A DNA stretch of 64,000 nucleotides from Natronospirillum sp965602035. GTDB lineage: Bacteria > Pseudomonadota > Gammaproteobacteria > Pseudomonadales > Natronospirillaceae. Shown here in pieces: positions 48,224 to 57,933 of the stretch (position 1 is its first letter; each line of letters opens with the position of its first letter). Position numbers and translations under genes: made by a program. A model generated the notes under the pieces. It was given only the letters and a program-made list of their open reading frames with translations. It ran no database searches and was not told the origin of the DNA. The stretch spans positions 1,178,001 to 1,242,000 of the forward strand of contig OZ271919.1 of assembly GCA_965602035.1 (NCBI GenBank). Reading direction: 5' to 3'.

Positions 48224-49168
48224 GTGGCGAATATGATGGTCTTTACGGGAACCGCGAATCCCGACCTGGCGAAGAAGGTTACTCACCAACTCGATATCCC
48301 GCTGGGGGACGCCAGGGTCGGCGAATTCAGCGACGGCGAGGTCTCCGTAGAGATCGACGAGAATGTGCGGGGGATGGACGTGTTCGTTATCCAGCCCACC
48401 TGTGCACCCACCAATACCAACCTGATGGAACTGGTGCTGCTGATCGACGCACTGCGCCGATCATCGGCTGCCCGGATCACCGCCGTGGTACCCTACTTCG
48501 GCTACGCACGCCAGGACCGCCGCCCGCGTTCCACCCGCGTACCGATCAGCGCCAAGGTTGTGGCCGACATGCTCACTGTAGTGGGCGCCGACCGCCTGCT
48601 CACCGTCGACCTGCACGCCGACCAGATTCAGGGCTTCTTCTCTATTCCCGTTGACAATATCTACGGTTCTCCAATCCTGCTGGAAGACATCCGCCAACAA
48701 CATTATGAAAACAGCATCGTCGTCTCACCCGATATCGGCGGCGTGGTGCGGGCACGGGCCATCGCGAAACAACTGGATGCGGACCTTGCCATCATCGACA
48801 AGCGGCGCCCCAAAGCCAATCAGTCCGAAATCATGAACATCATCGGTGATGTCACGGACCGCACCTGCATCCTGCTTGATGACATGGTGGATACGGCGGG
48901 CACGCTGTGCCAGGCAGCGGCCGGCCTCAAGAAGTTCGGAGCGAAGAAAGTCGTGGCGTATGCCACGCACCCGGTGCTCTCCGGTCCGGCCATCGAGCGC
49001 ATTGCCAATGCCGAACTCGAGCTGGTGGCAACAGACAGTATTCCGTTGTCGCCCGAGGCAGAACGTTGTGGTAACATCCGCCAGCTTTCGATGGCCGGCA
49101 TCCTGGCGGAAGCCATTCGCCGGACCAGTAACGAAGAGTCCATCAGCGCCATGTTCCGCACCAGCTAG
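48224..49168 (+). CDS. prs: Ribose-phosphate pyrophosphokinase
   Basis: Makes PRPP from ribose-5-phosphate and ATP, for nucleotides, histidine and tryptophan. The GTG at 48224 gives 314 residues and has GAGG eight nt upstream. It aligns with the family start (M-x-x-MMVFTG). Motifs are DGEVSVEIDENVRG, YARQDRRPR, DLHADQIQGFF, VVSPDIGGVVRARA and the PRPP loop LLDDMVDTAGTL. The frame is open further upstream into ispE (ATG at 48194), but the family start argues against that. Confidence 0.95.
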   Translation: MANMMVFTGTANPDLAKKVTHQLDIPLGDARVGEFSDGEVSVEIDENVRGMDVFVIQPTCAPTNTNLMELVLLIDALRRSSAARITAVVPYFGYARQDRRPRSTRVPISAKVVADMLTVVGADRLLTVDLHADQIQGFFSIPVDNIYGSPILLEDIRQQHYENSIVVSPDIGGVVRARAIAKQLDADLAIIDKRRPKANQSEIMNIIGDVTDRTCILLDDMVDTAGTLCQAAAGLKKFGAKKVVAYATHPVLSGPAIERIANAELELVATDSIPLSPEAERCGNIRQLSMAGILAEAIRRTSNEESISAMFRTS

Positions 49169-49235
49169 GCGGCAGGCGCCGATTCAGGCGGGGTTGGTCG
49201 CGGCCCCGCACCATTCTTATTGGAGAAAATGATCT

Positions 49236-49910
49236 ATGTCAGACGAAATTTATACTCTGGTCGCTGAAGAGCGCAAGGACACAGGTAAAGGTGCGAGCCG
49301 CCGCCTGCGTCACCAGAAGCGTGTTCCCGCTATTGTCTATGGTGGCACCAAGGCGCAGAAGCCGCTTCCCATCACGCTGGACGCCGATGCGCTGCGCAAG
49401 TCGACCTCACACGAGGGGTTCTTCTCACACGTGCTGACGCTGCAGATCGGCAGCAAGAGCCAGCAGGCTATCGTTATGGACCTCCAGCGCCACCCGTCAC
49501 GTGGCTGGGTAACACACGTTGATTTTCAGCGCGTCAACAAGAGCACTGTGGTTCACAAGGCCATTCCGGTCCACTTCCTGAACGAAGAGAAGTGCCCGGG
49601 CGCCAAGGCCGGTGGTGTTATCCAGCACAACCAGACCGAGGTCGAAATCACCTGTAAGGCGAGCGACCTGCCGGAGTACCTGGAAGTCGATCTGGCTGAG
49701 CTGAACATCGGTGATGTGATTCACCTGTCAGACCTGGATGTACCGAAGGGTGTGACCATTGTCGCGCTGACACATGGTGAAGACCATGATGCAGCCGTTT
49801 GCAGCATCCTCGGTGCACCCAAAGTGACTGAAGAGGAAGAGGAAGAGGCGGAGTCTGCTGCAGCGGAAGAAGGCAGCGATGAGGAAGAAGAAGGAAAGTC
49901 AGAGGAGTAA
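49236..49910 (+). CDS. rplY: 50S ribosomal protein L25, long CTC form
   Basis: Binds 5S rRNA in the large subunit. The 224-residue protein is the CTC/TL5 type: an L25 domain (about 5-95, with GKGASRRLRHQKRVPAIVYG) and a second beta domain (about 100-190). The C-terminus is an extremely acidic glutamate-rich tail. GGAGAA lies upstream of the ATG at 49236. It follows prs and precedes pth in the standard order. Confidence 0.95.
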   Translation: MSDEIYTLVAEERKDTGKGASRRLRHQKRVPAIVYGGTKAQKPLPITLDADALRKSTSHEGFFSHVLTLQIGSKSQQAIVMDLQRHPSRGWVTHVDFQRVNKSTVVHKAIPVHFLNEEKCPGAKAGGVIQHNQTEVEITCKASDLPEYLEVDLAELNIGDVIHLSDLDVPKGVTIVALTHGEDHDAAVCSILGAPKVTEEEEEEAESAAAEEGSDEEEEGKSEE

Positions 49911-49985
49911 GCCACTCCGGAGCCCTTCTGTGTGGCCGCCACTCCGGCGGCCACAACTCTGTCCCACAGCCTCCTGTTCAGCACT

Positions 49986-50570
49986 ATGTCCCAATCAATC
50001 CGCCTGATTGCCGGGCTCGGCAACCCGGGTGACCAGTATCTGGATACCCGTCACAACGCCGGCTTTGACTTCGTTGATGCGCTGGCGCACCAGAGCAACG
50101 CCCAGTGGCAACCCGACAAGCGCAGCCGTGGCCTGACCTGCGAGATTCTGATCGGCCCGCATAAGGTCACCCTCCTCAAGCCACTCACTTACATGAATCG
50201 TAGCGGCCAGAGCGTTGCGGCGCTGGCGAACTTCTTCAAATGGTCACCTGAGCAGATTCTCGTGGCGCACGACGAGCTTGATCTCCCGGTGGGCACTGCC
50301 CGGTTCAAACGCGGTGGCGGCCATGGCGGCCACAATGGGCTGCGCGATATTCTGGCGCAGCTCGGCAAGCAACCCTTCTTTCGGTTGCGCCTCGGCATCG
50401 GCCACCCGGGTTCCGCCCGGGATGTCACCAACTACGTTCTGAGTCGGGCACCACGCAGCGAGCAGGATTCACTGGATGCGGCGATTGAACAGGCCATAGA
50501 GTGCCTGCCCCTCGCAGTTGGCGGAGAGTGGGAAAAAGCCATGCATGCACTGCACACACCAAGAGGATAA
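49986..50570 (+). CDS. pth: Peptidyl-tRNA hydrolase
   Basis: Frees tRNA from dropped-off peptidyl-tRNA. The ATG at 49986 gives 194 residues with IRLIAGLGNPGDQYLDTRHN, where the histidine is catalytic. TYMNRSGQSV, HDELDLPVG and KRGGGHGGHNGLRD follow. An earlier ATG in frame at 49932 adds only non-conserved residues. It ends six nt before ychF. Confidence 0.96.
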   Translation: MSQSIRLIAGLGNPGDQYLDTRHNAGFDFVDALAHQSNAQWQPDKRSRGLTCEILIGPHKVTLLKPLTYMNRSGQSVAALANFFKWSPEQILVAHDELDLPVGTARFKRGGGHGGHNGLRDILAQLGKQPFFRLRLGIGHPGSARDVTNYVLSRAPRSEQDSLDAAIEQAIECLPLAVGGEWEKAMHALHTPRG

Positions 50571-50576
50571 CGCACC

Positions 50577-51671
50577 ATGGGTTTCAAATGCGGCATAGTC
50601 GGCCTGCCCAATGTGGGCAAATCAACCCTGTTCAACGCGTTGACCAAAGCCGGTATCGACGCAGAGAATTTCCCCTTCTGCACCATTGAACCCAACACCG
50701 GCATCGTCCCGGTACCGGACCCCCGGCAGGAGCAGATTGCGGCGCTGGTAAAGCCGGACAAGCAGATTCCCACCACCATGGAATTTGTCGATATTGCCGG
50801 GCTGGTTGCCGGTGCTTCGAAAGGCGAGGGGCTGGGCAACCAGTTTCTGGCAAACATTCGCGAAACCGACGCGATTGCCCATGTCGTACGCTGCTTTCAC
50901 GACGACAACGTAATCCATGTTGCCAATCAGGTAGACCCCGTTTCCGACATGGACGTCATCAACACGGAGTTGGCGCTGGCCGACCTGGACAGCGTGGAAA
51001 AGCAGCGCGTCAAGCTCCAGAAAAAAGCCAAGGGCCAGGACAAAGACGCGGCCCGCCAGTTGTCACTGCTGGAAAAAATTCTGCCGCAACTGAATGAAGG
51101 TCACCCGGTGCGGGCGATGGACCTGTCGGGTGATGAACGCGAGGAACTCCGCCGCCATTTCCACCTGCTGACACTCAAGCCAACGCTCTACATCGCCAAC
51201 GTGGATGAAGACGGCTTCACCGACAACCCGCTGCTGGACCGGGTCACCGCGGCAGCGGAACGTGAAGGCGCCCAGGTAGTGGCGATCTGCAACAAGCTGG
51301 AGGCAGAAATAGCGGAGCTCGACGATGCCGAACGAGACGAATTCCTCACGGAACTTGGCATGTCCGAACCGGGCCTGAACCGCGTGATTCGCGCGGGCTA
51401 CGAACTGCTCGGCCTGCACACCTATTTTACCGCGGGTCCCAAGGAAGTGCGGGCCTGGACGATTCCCGTGGGCGCAACGGCGCCGCAGGCAGCCGGTGTG
51501 ATTCATACAGACTTTGAAAAAGGTTTTATCCGCGCTGAAACCGTTTCATTCGACGATTTCATGACCTACAAGGGGGAACAGGGCGCAAAGGAAGCCGGGA
51601 AACTCCGCCTGGAAGGCAAGGACTACGTCGTCCGTGACGGCGACATCCTCCATTTCCGGTTCAATGTCTGA
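50577..51671 (+). CDS. ychF: YchF, Obg-like ATPase
   Basis: Universally conserved P-loop ATPase that binds ribosomes and affects redox stress responses. The 364-residue protein has the G1 loop GLPNVGKSTLFNALT, the DIAGLV motif (G3) and the NxxE specificity motif CNKLEAE. A coiled-coil (about 130-165) is followed by the C-terminal TGS domain. The length equals E. coli YchF (363). It comes immediately after pth. Confidence 0.97.
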   Translation: MGFKCGIVGLPNVGKSTLFNALTKAGIDAENFPFCTIEPNTGIVPVPDPRQEQIAALVKPDKQIPTTMEFVDIAGLVAGASKGEGLGNQFLANIRETDAIAHVVRCFHDDNVIHVANQVDPVSDMDVINTELALADLDSVEKQRVKLQKKAKGQDKDAARQLSLLEKILPQLNEGHPVRAMDLSGDEREELRRHFHLLTLKPTLYIANVDEDGFTDNPLLDRVTAAAEREGAQVVAICNKLEAEIAELDDAERDEFLTELGMSEPGLNRVIRAGYELLGLHTYFTAGPKEVRAWTIPVGATAPQAAGVIHTDFEKGFIRAETVSFDDFMTYKGEQGAKEAGKLRLEGKDYVVRDGDILHFRFNV

Positions 51672-51787
51672 CCCCCAGCCCACCAGCGACCAGCACTGAT
51701 AAGCGCCTCTGTGTTTTCGGGGGCGCTTATCTGACCGGCCAATTGTGATAAACTCGCCGCTCAGAATTCTGAGCAGTCAGGTCTCAC

Positions 51788-52573
51788 ATGGCAAAAGAGA
51801 GCGTTTCCATTAAAACGGCGGACGACATTGAAAAAATGCGTGTCGCCGGCCGTCTGGCAGCGGACGTACTCGAAATGATTACGCCCTATGTTGAGCCCGG
51901 CATCAGCACCGGCGAGCTCGACCGAATCTGCCACGACTACATCGTCAACACCCAGCAGGCGATTCCCGCCCCGCTGAACTACCGGGGCTTTCCCAAGTCG
52001 GTCTGTACCAGTGTCAATCACGTAATCTGCCATGGTATTCCCGATGACAATAAGATCCTGAAAAAGGGGGACATCCTCAATATCGATGTGACCGTCATCA
52101 AGGACGGCTATCACGGTGATACCAGCAAGATGTTCATCCTCGGCCAGCCCAAGCCGCATATTCAGCGCCTCATCGATGTCACCCAGGAGTGCATGTACAA
52201 AGGCATTCAGATGGCCCTGCCGGGTAATACCCTGGGCGACATCGGCCACGTGATCCAGCAACATGCCGAGCAGAATCACTACTCGGTGGTGCGCGAGTAC
52301 TGCGGCCACGGTATCGGCACCGTCTTTCATGAAGACCCGCAGATACTGCACTACGGGCGCCCCGGCACCGGCATGACGATCCGTGAGAACATGACCTTTA
52401 CCGTTGAGCCCATGATCAACGCCGGCAAACGCCACAACAAAGTATTGCCGGATGGCTGGACAGTTGTCACCAAGGATCACAAACTGTCCGCTCAGTGGGA
52501 GCATACAATTCTCGTGACCAAAGACGGTCCTGAAGTGCTCACACGGCGTACGGACGAAACACTGCCCTTTTGA
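51788..52573 (+). CDS. map: Methionine aminopeptidase type I
   Basis: Removes the initiator methionine. The 261-residue protein has the metal ligands in NIDVTVIKDGYHGDTSKMF, the histidine motif YCGHGIGTVFHEDP and E residues in FTVEPMIN and WEHTILVT. The length fits type I enzymes (264 in E. coli). It starts 116 nt behind ychF and precedes glnD by 28 nt. Confidence 0.97.
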   Translation: MAKESVSIKTADDIEKMRVAGRLAADVLEMITPYVEPGISTGELDRICHDYIVNTQQAIPAPLNYRGFPKSVCTSVNHVICHGIPDDNKILKKGDILNIDVTVIKDGYHGDTSKMFILGQPKPHIQRLIDVTQECMYKGIQMALPGNTLGDIGHVIQQHAEQNHYSVVREYCGHGIGTVFHEDPQILHYGRPGTGMTIRENMTFTVEPMINAGKRHNKVLPDGWTVVTKDHKLSAQWEHTILVTKDGPEVLTRRTDETLPF

Positions 52574-52601
52574 CTTCGCCCAGCGAGAGCGCCCGAACCG
52601 A

Positions 52602-55292
52602 ATGACCTTGGCTCACGATACCCCACTGCCGGTGCTTGACCACCAGGCTGTCGACAGCGCCCTGGCCACTGAACCGGTGGACCTGAGGAAACTGCGTCAG
52701 GCACTCGCAGACATCAGCGATCAACTTGACGAACGCTTCCACCAGGGCGAGCCGGTCCGTGGTCTGGTTTTCGCCCGGGCACGGGCGGTGGACCAGCTAT
52801 TGCGGGCACTCTGGCACCACTTCACCTGGCCGGACGCGGCATCACTGGTCGCCGTCGGCGGGTATGGCCGGGGTGAACTGTTGCCCTGGTCGGATGTGGA
52901 CCTGTTGCTGCTGTTCGGCACCGAAGACGACATTGATGCGCATGTGGACAGCGTTCAGGCCTTTATTACCCTGCTCTGGGATCTGAAACTCGACATCGGT
53001 CACAGCGTCCGCACGCTTGATGCCTGTGTGGAAGAAGCCACTGACGACCTGACCGTGGTCACCAATCTGCTCGAGTCGCGTTTGATCGCGGGCAATGACG
53101 ACCTCATGGCAGCCATGCAGCAACGCACCGACGCGCAACATATCTGGCCCAGCGAGCATTTCTACAAGGCCAAGCTCAATGAGCAGGTGCACCGTCATGT
53201 CAAATACGGTGACACGGCGTACAACCTGGAGCCCAACCTGAAATCGTCCCCGGGTGGCCTGCGCGACATTCAGACCATCGGCTGGGTGGCCAAACGCCAT
53301 TTCGGCGACAACCGGCTTGAACAATTGGTCTCACGCGGCTTTCTTACCGCCGGCGAGTTCGACACCCTGATGGAGGGGCAAGATTACCTGTGGAGCCTCC
53401 GCTATGCGCTGCATCTCCAGGCCGGCCGCGAGGAAGACCGCCTGCTGTTTGATCTGCAGAAAGCCATAGCCGGCGAATTCGGTTTTCAGGACACCGACGA
53501 GGCACTGGGCGTCGAACAGCTCATGAAAACCTACTACCGTACGGTATTTCATCTGCGCGCACTGAATGAGATGCTGCTCCAGCACTTTGATGAGCTCATT
53601 CTCACACCTGAGGGCGATGAAGAGGCGAAGAGCCTGAACAACCGTTTTCAGGTACGTAACGGATATATTGAGATTGCGCACCCAGGCGTGTTCACGCAAA
53701 CGCCCTCGGCGCTGCTGGAAGTCTTCGTTCTGCTGGCTCAACACCCGGAAATCAAGGGCATTAGGGCGACAACCATCCGGGCGATATTCGAGAACCGCCA
53801 CCGCATTGATCCGGCGTTTCGCAGTGATATCCGTAACAGCTCATTTTTTCTTGAACTACTGCGTTCCCCGCATGGGGTTTCCACGAATCTGCGGCGCATG
53901 AATCAATACGGTGTACTCGGCCGTTATCTGCCGGAGTTCGGGGAAGTGATCGGCCAGATGCAGTTCGATCTGTTCCACGTCTACACGGTTGACGCCCACA
54001 CGCTCAAGATTGTCCAGAATCTGCGGCGCTTCCGGCACCGCTCCAACATTGCCGAATTCCCCATCGCCAGCCGGGTGATTCACCAACTGCCCAAGGTCGA
54101 TCTTGCCTACATTGCGGCGCTGTACCACGACCTGGGAAAAGGCCGCGGTGGCGACCACTCGGAAATCGGTGCAGAACTGGTGCGCCGTTTCTGCCACCGT
54201 CATCGGTTGCCGCCCTGGGACACCGAACTGGTCGCCTGGCTGGTGGAAAATCACCTGCTGATGTCACTGACGGCCCAGCGTGAGGACCTCTCTGACCCGG
54301 AAGTGATCTATCGCTTTACGGAGAAGGTGCAGGATCTGGTGCACCTCGATTACCTCTACGTACTGACGGTAGCCGACATCTTCGCCACCAACCCGACGCT
54401 CTGGAACAGCTGGCGCGCCGCGCTTCTGAAACAACTCTACACAGAGGCCAAACTGGCGTTACGCCGCGGCCTGGAAAACCCGGTCGGCAAGGAAGAGCGC
54501 ATTGAGGAAACCAAGCGCAAGGCAATCGACATTCTGCTGGCCGATGGCTATACCGAGGATGAAATTCGCGGGTTCTGGAACAATCCGGGGGAAGATTATT
54601 TTCTCCGCGAAACCCCCGAGAACATCGCCTGGCACACCAAGGCAATAACCCAGCACGGGGAAGGCGCACCGCTGGTTCTGCTGCAGGAGCTGAATGAAGA
54701 TTCCTTCGAGTCAGCCACACAGATCTTTCTCTACGGCCCCGACCGGATCAACCTGTTCGCAGACATTGCCTATGTCATGGACCAGTTGCACCTGAACATT
54801 CAGGACGCTCGGATCATGACCTCGTCGTCATCACATTACAGTCTGGATACCTTTATTGTATTGGAAGAGGACGGCAGCCCCATCAACATGGAAGACGCCG
54901 ACCGCGTGCGCGAAGTCCAGCACACCCTGCTGATGGCGCTGGCCGAGCCCCCCGAGCGCCGGCCCAATAGCCGCCGCATCCCACGCACCCTGAAGAATTT
55001 CCGGGTAGCGCCGCGGGTAACCCTGTCCAACGACCTGTCCAATCAGCGCACCGCTGTCGAAGTCATCACCACCGACCGGCCCGGGCTGCTGGCACGCATT
55101 GGTGAAGTATTCATCGAAGCCGGTGTGTATCTCCAGAGCGCCCGCATTTCCACCCTGGGTGAGCGGGTTGAAGACGTGTTCTTCGTGGTGGATGGCAACA
55201 ATGAGCCTCTGCATGACCTGGACGTCAGCGAACGTCTGCGCAGCCGCCTGATCGCCATGCTCAACGAATTGACGGAGCCCGACCATGCATGA
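52602..55292 (+). CDS. glnD: Bifunctional uridylyltransferase/uridylyl-removing enzyme GlnD
   Basis: Sensor that uridylylates PII proteins when glutamine is low and removes the group when it is high. The 896-residue protein has the nucleotidyltransferase motif GGYGRGELLPWSDVDLLLL (about 85-105), the HD phosphohydrolase motif YHDLGKGRGGDHSEIGAEL (about 508-526) and two C-terminal ACT domains (about 705-790 and 815-890). Length matches E. coli GlnD (890). Its end overlaps dapC by eight nt. Confidence 0.96.
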   Translation: MTLAHDTPLPVLDHQAVDSALATEPVDLRKLRQALADISDQLDERFHQGEPVRGLVFARARAVDQLLRALWHHFTWPDAASLVAVGGYGRGELLPWSDVDLLLLFGTEDDIDAHVDSVQAFITLLWDLKLDIGHSVRTLDACVEEATDDLTVVTNLLESRLIAGNDDLMAAMQQRTDAQHIWPSEHFYKAKLNEQVHRHVKYGDTAYNLEPNLKSSPGGLRDIQTIGWVAKRHFGDNRLEQLVSRGFLTAGEFDTLMEGQDYLWSLRYALHLQAGREEDRLLFDLQKAIAGEFGFQDTDEALGVEQLMKTYYRTVFHLRALNEMLLQHFDELILTPEGDEEAKSLNNRFQVRNGYIEIAHPGVFTQTPSALLEVFVLLAQHPEIKGIRATTIRAIFENRHRIDPAFRSDIRNSSFFLELLRSPHGVSTNLRRMNQYGVLGRYLPEFGEVIGQMQFDLFHVYTVDAHTLKIVQNLRRFRHRSNIAEFPIASRVIHQLPKVDLAYIAALYHDLGKGRGGDHSEIGAELVRRFCHRHRLPPWDTELVAWLVENHLLMSLTAQREDLSDPEVIYRFTEKVQDLVHLDYLYVLTVADIFATNPTLWNSWRAALLKQLYTEAKLALRRGLENPVGKEERIEETKRKAIDILLADGYTEDEIRGFWNNPGEDYFLRETPENIAWHTKAITQHGEGAPLVLLQELNEDSFESATQIFLYGPDRINLFADIAYVMDQLHLNIQDARIMTSSSSHYSLDTFIVLEEDGSPINMEDADRVREVQHTLLMALAEPPERRPNSRRIPRTLKNFRVAPRVTLSNDLSNQRTAVEVITTDRPGLLARIGEVFIEAGVYLQSARISTLGERVEDVFFVVDGNNEPLHDLDVSERLRSRLIAMLNELTEPDHA

Positions 55293-56505
55293 CCGCCTGA
55301 CGGACCTACAGCCCTATCCGTTTGAACGCCAGCAGGACCTGCTCGGGCAGGTCACGCCGGAAACGGACCAGCCGCTCATCCGGCTGTCAATCGGCGAGCC
55401 CAAACACGCTGCGCCGGACTTTATTTATGAGGCACTGCAGGAGCATCAGGCCGGCATTGAAATCTATCCGACCACCGGCGGCACAATGGAAGTGAAACAG
55501 GCCATTGCTCACTGGCTGGAACGCCGCTTTGCTCTGACGGCCGTAGACCCCGCCCGCCAGGTACTGCCGGTCAATGGAACACGTGAAGCACTGTTCTCGT
55601 TCGCCCAGGCGGTATTTGACCGGAGCGACGCCGCACAGCGGCCGTACGTCATGATGCCGAACCCGTTTTACCAGATTTATGAAGGCGCCGCGCTACTGGC
55701 CGGGGCCACCCCCTACCTGCTGCCCTGCACCGCAGAGAACGGCTATAACCCGGATTTCCGCAGCCTCACCGACGAAGACTGGCAGCGCACTCAACTGCTG
55801 TTCCTCTGTTCACCGGGCAACCCGACCGGTGCGGTGGTGCCGCTGGAAACATTGCAGTATGTGCTGGCCAAGGCCCGCGAGCACAATGTCATTATCGCCA
55901 GCGATGAATGCTATTCAGAGATCTATTTTACCGAGAATGACCGCCCGCCGGGCCTGCTGGAGGCCTGTGTACATAATGGTGACGCTGATTTCAGCCAGGC
56001 AGTGGTTTTCCACAGTCTGTCCAAGCGGTCCAACCTGCCCGGACTCCGCTCCGGCTTTGCCGCCGGCAACGCGGATCTGATCCGTTCATTTCTGCGGTAT
56101 CGTACCTACTCCGGTGGCGCCATGCCGCTGCATGTGCAGAAAGCGAGCGCGCTGGCCTGGCAGGAAGAGAACCATGTCGAACTGAATCGCGCGGCCTACC
56201 GGGAAAAATTCCGTAAAGTCATCGACCGCCTTTCGCCGGTCATGGACGTTGAATGGCCAGATGCCGGCTTTTACCTCTGGGCCCGCACACCGATTCCCGA
56301 TGAGGAATTCGCCCGTGAACTGTTCCACCGGGAAAACGTGACCGTGCTGCCCGGGACCTATGTGGGTCGGTCGGTCAACGGGCAGAACCCCGGTGCCGGG
56401 CATGTGCGCATGGCACTGGTCGCCACCCTGTCAGAGTGCCTGGAGGCCGCCGAACGAATCGCGCGCTTCTGCGAAAACCTGCCGGCACGGCATCGAAACT
56501 CTTGA
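55285..56505 (+). CDS. dapC: Succinyldiaminopimelate transaminase
   Basis: PLP aminotransferase for the lysine/peptidoglycan route (N-succinyl-2-amino-6-ketopimelate to succinyl-DAP). The 406-residue protein has LSIGEPKHAAPDFIYEAL, the PLP-binding lysine in HSLSKRSNLPGLRSGF and YSGGAMPLHVQ. The combination with dapD two genes on supports DapC over other class I aminotransferases. It is translationally coupled to glnD (overlap) and followed by yffB. Confidence 0.92.
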   Translation: MHDRLTDLQPYPFERQQDLLGQVTPETDQPLIRLSIGEPKHAAPDFIYEALQEHQAGIEIYPTTGGTMEVKQAIAHWLERRFALTAVDPARQVLPVNGTREALFSFAQAVFDRSDAAQRPYVMMPNPFYQIYEGAALLAGATPYLLPCTAENGYNPDFRSLTDEDWQRTQLLFLCSPGNPTGAVVPLETLQYVLAKAREHNVIIASDECYSEIYFTENDRPPGLLEACVHNGDADFSQAVVFHSLSKRSNLPGLRSGFAAGNADLIRSFLRYRTYSGGAMPLHVQKASALAWQEENHVELNRAAYREKFRKVIDRLSPVMDVEWPDAGFYLWARTPIPDEEFARELFHRENVTVLPGTYVGRSVNGQNPGAGHVRMALVATLSECLEAAERIARFCENLPARHRNS

Positions 56506-56525
56506 ATCTCAGGACACCGGGACAC

Positions 56526-56882
56526 ATGCACACGATATACGGCATCAAAAACTGCAGCACCATGAAAAAGGCATTCACCTGGCTGGACGACCAGAGCATT
56601 GACTATACACTGCACGATTATCGAAAGTCGGGTATTGATACCGAAACACTCACAGAATGGCTCTCACAGGTCGGGCGTGACTCGCTGGTAAATCGCCGAG
56701 GCATGACCTGGCGCAAGCTGACCGAAGCTGAAAAGCAGACCTGCCAGACCGGCAGCGATGCGGAGGTCGCCGCCGTCCTCGCCGAACGGCCGACATTGAT
56801 CAAACGCCCGGTATTACCGACGATGGATCGTCTACTCGTCGGCTTCGACCATGACACCTGGGCAGAAACACTGACCGATTAA
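56526..56882 (+). CDS. yffB: YffB, ArsC/Spx-family protein of unknown function
   Basis: A 118-residue thioredoxin-fold protein (IYGIKNCSTMKKAFTWLD at the N-terminus, VNRRGMTWRKL and TLIKRPVLP later). It has one cysteine in the ArsC-like position (CSTMKK) and lacks the arsenate-reductase tail. No reaction is established for the YffB group. It lies between dapC and dapD, an arrangement repeated in many Gammaproteobacteria, which suggests a link to the succinylase DAP route (inference). Confidence 0.88.
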   Translation: MHTIYGIKNCSTMKKAFTWLDDQSIDYTLHDYRKSGIDTETLTEWLSQVGRDSLVNRRGMTWRKLTEAEKQTCQTGSDAEVAAVLAERPTLIKRPVLPTMDRLLVGFDHDTWAETLTD

Positions 56883-56895
56883 GGAGATAGACCGA

Positions 56896-57921
56896 ATGGC
56901 CTACGCAGTAGGATTAGGCAGCGTCACACGCAACGCCGACAAGAAGATCATTGAAGCCTGGTTCCCGGAACCGCTTTTGCACCCCTCAGAGGCTGCGCTT
57001 GCACCGCTGCCGGAACTCGGCTACCAGGGCGGCAATGAGGTACTTGAACTGCGCAGTGCCGGTCTGCACATGATCGCTCAGGCCATGGGCGACAATGGCC
57101 ATGAACTGACCGCACAGTTCGCCGGTCGTGGCGGCGCCTACGACGCCGACCTGGTGCTGGTCGTTCTCGCAGAAGACCAGCCGCCCGCATCCGTGGCAGA
57201 AGCGTTTCTGAAACTGCACCTGCTGTCGCACCGGCTGGTAAAACCGCATGGCACCAATCTTGATGGCATGTTCGGGCTGCTCCACAATATCGCATGGACA
57301 AATGAAGGGCCGATCGATCTGCCCGAGCTGCCGGCACGACAGATGCGGGCACGGCTGGCTGGCGACACACTGACCGTCAATATGGTCGACAAATTCCCCA
57401 AAATGACGGATTACGTCGTGCCGTCCGGCATTCGCATCGGCGACACCGCCCGCGTGCGTCTCGGCGCCCATGTTGGCGAAGGGACAACCGTAATGCATGA
57501 AGGCTTCATCAACTTCAATGCGGGCACGCTCGGCAAGGGCATGATCGAAGGCCGTATTTCAGCCGGCGTAGTAGTCGGTGATGGCTCCGACCTGGGCGGT
57601 GGCTGCTCGACCATGGGCACCCTGTCCGGTGGTGGTAATATTGTAATTTCAGTCGGCGAAAACTGCCTGATCGGCGCCAACGCAGGCATCGGCATTCCGT
57701 TGGGCGATCGCTGCAGTGTCGAGGCCGGGCTGTACATTACCGCCGGCACCAAGGTGCAGATGCTTGACGACCGGAACCAACCGGTCAAAGTGGTGAAGGC
57801 CCGTGACCTGGCCAACCAGTCCGACCTGCTGTTCCGCCGAAACAGCGAAACCGGGCAGGTCGAGTGCCTCACCAACAAGACGGCAGTCGCATTGAACGAC
57901 GCATTGCACGCGAATAATTGA
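56896..57921 (+). CDS. dapD: Tetrahydrodipicolinate N-succinyltransferase, long form
   Basis: Adds succinyl from succinyl-CoA in lysine synthesis. The 341-residue protein is the long Pseudomonas-type DapD. Its left-handed beta-helix of hexapeptide repeats (about 180-310) contains RLGAHVGEGTTVMHEGFINF, VVVGDGSDLGGGCSTMGTLS and GGNIVISVGENCLIGANAGI. GGAG lies upstream of the ATG. It follows yffB by 13 nt and is the last gene of the dapC-yffB-dapD set. Confidence 0.94.
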   Translation: MAYAVGLGSVTRNADKKIIEAWFPEPLLHPSEAALAPLPELGYQGGNEVLELRSAGLHMIAQAMGDNGHELTAQFAGRGGAYDADLVLVVLAEDQPPASVAEAFLKLHLLSHRLVKPHGTNLDGMFGLLHNIAWTNEGPIDLPELPARQMRARLAGDTLTVNMVDKFPKMTDYVVPSGIRIGDTARVRLGAHVGEGTTVMHEGFINFNAGTLGKGMIEGRISAGVVVGDGSDLGGGCSTMGTLSGGGNIVISVGENCLIGANAGIGIPLGDRCSVEAGLYITAGTKVQMLDDRNQPVKVVKARDLANQSDLLFRRNSETGQVECLTNKTAVALNDALHANN

Positions 57922-57933
57922 TTCGGGAGATTC

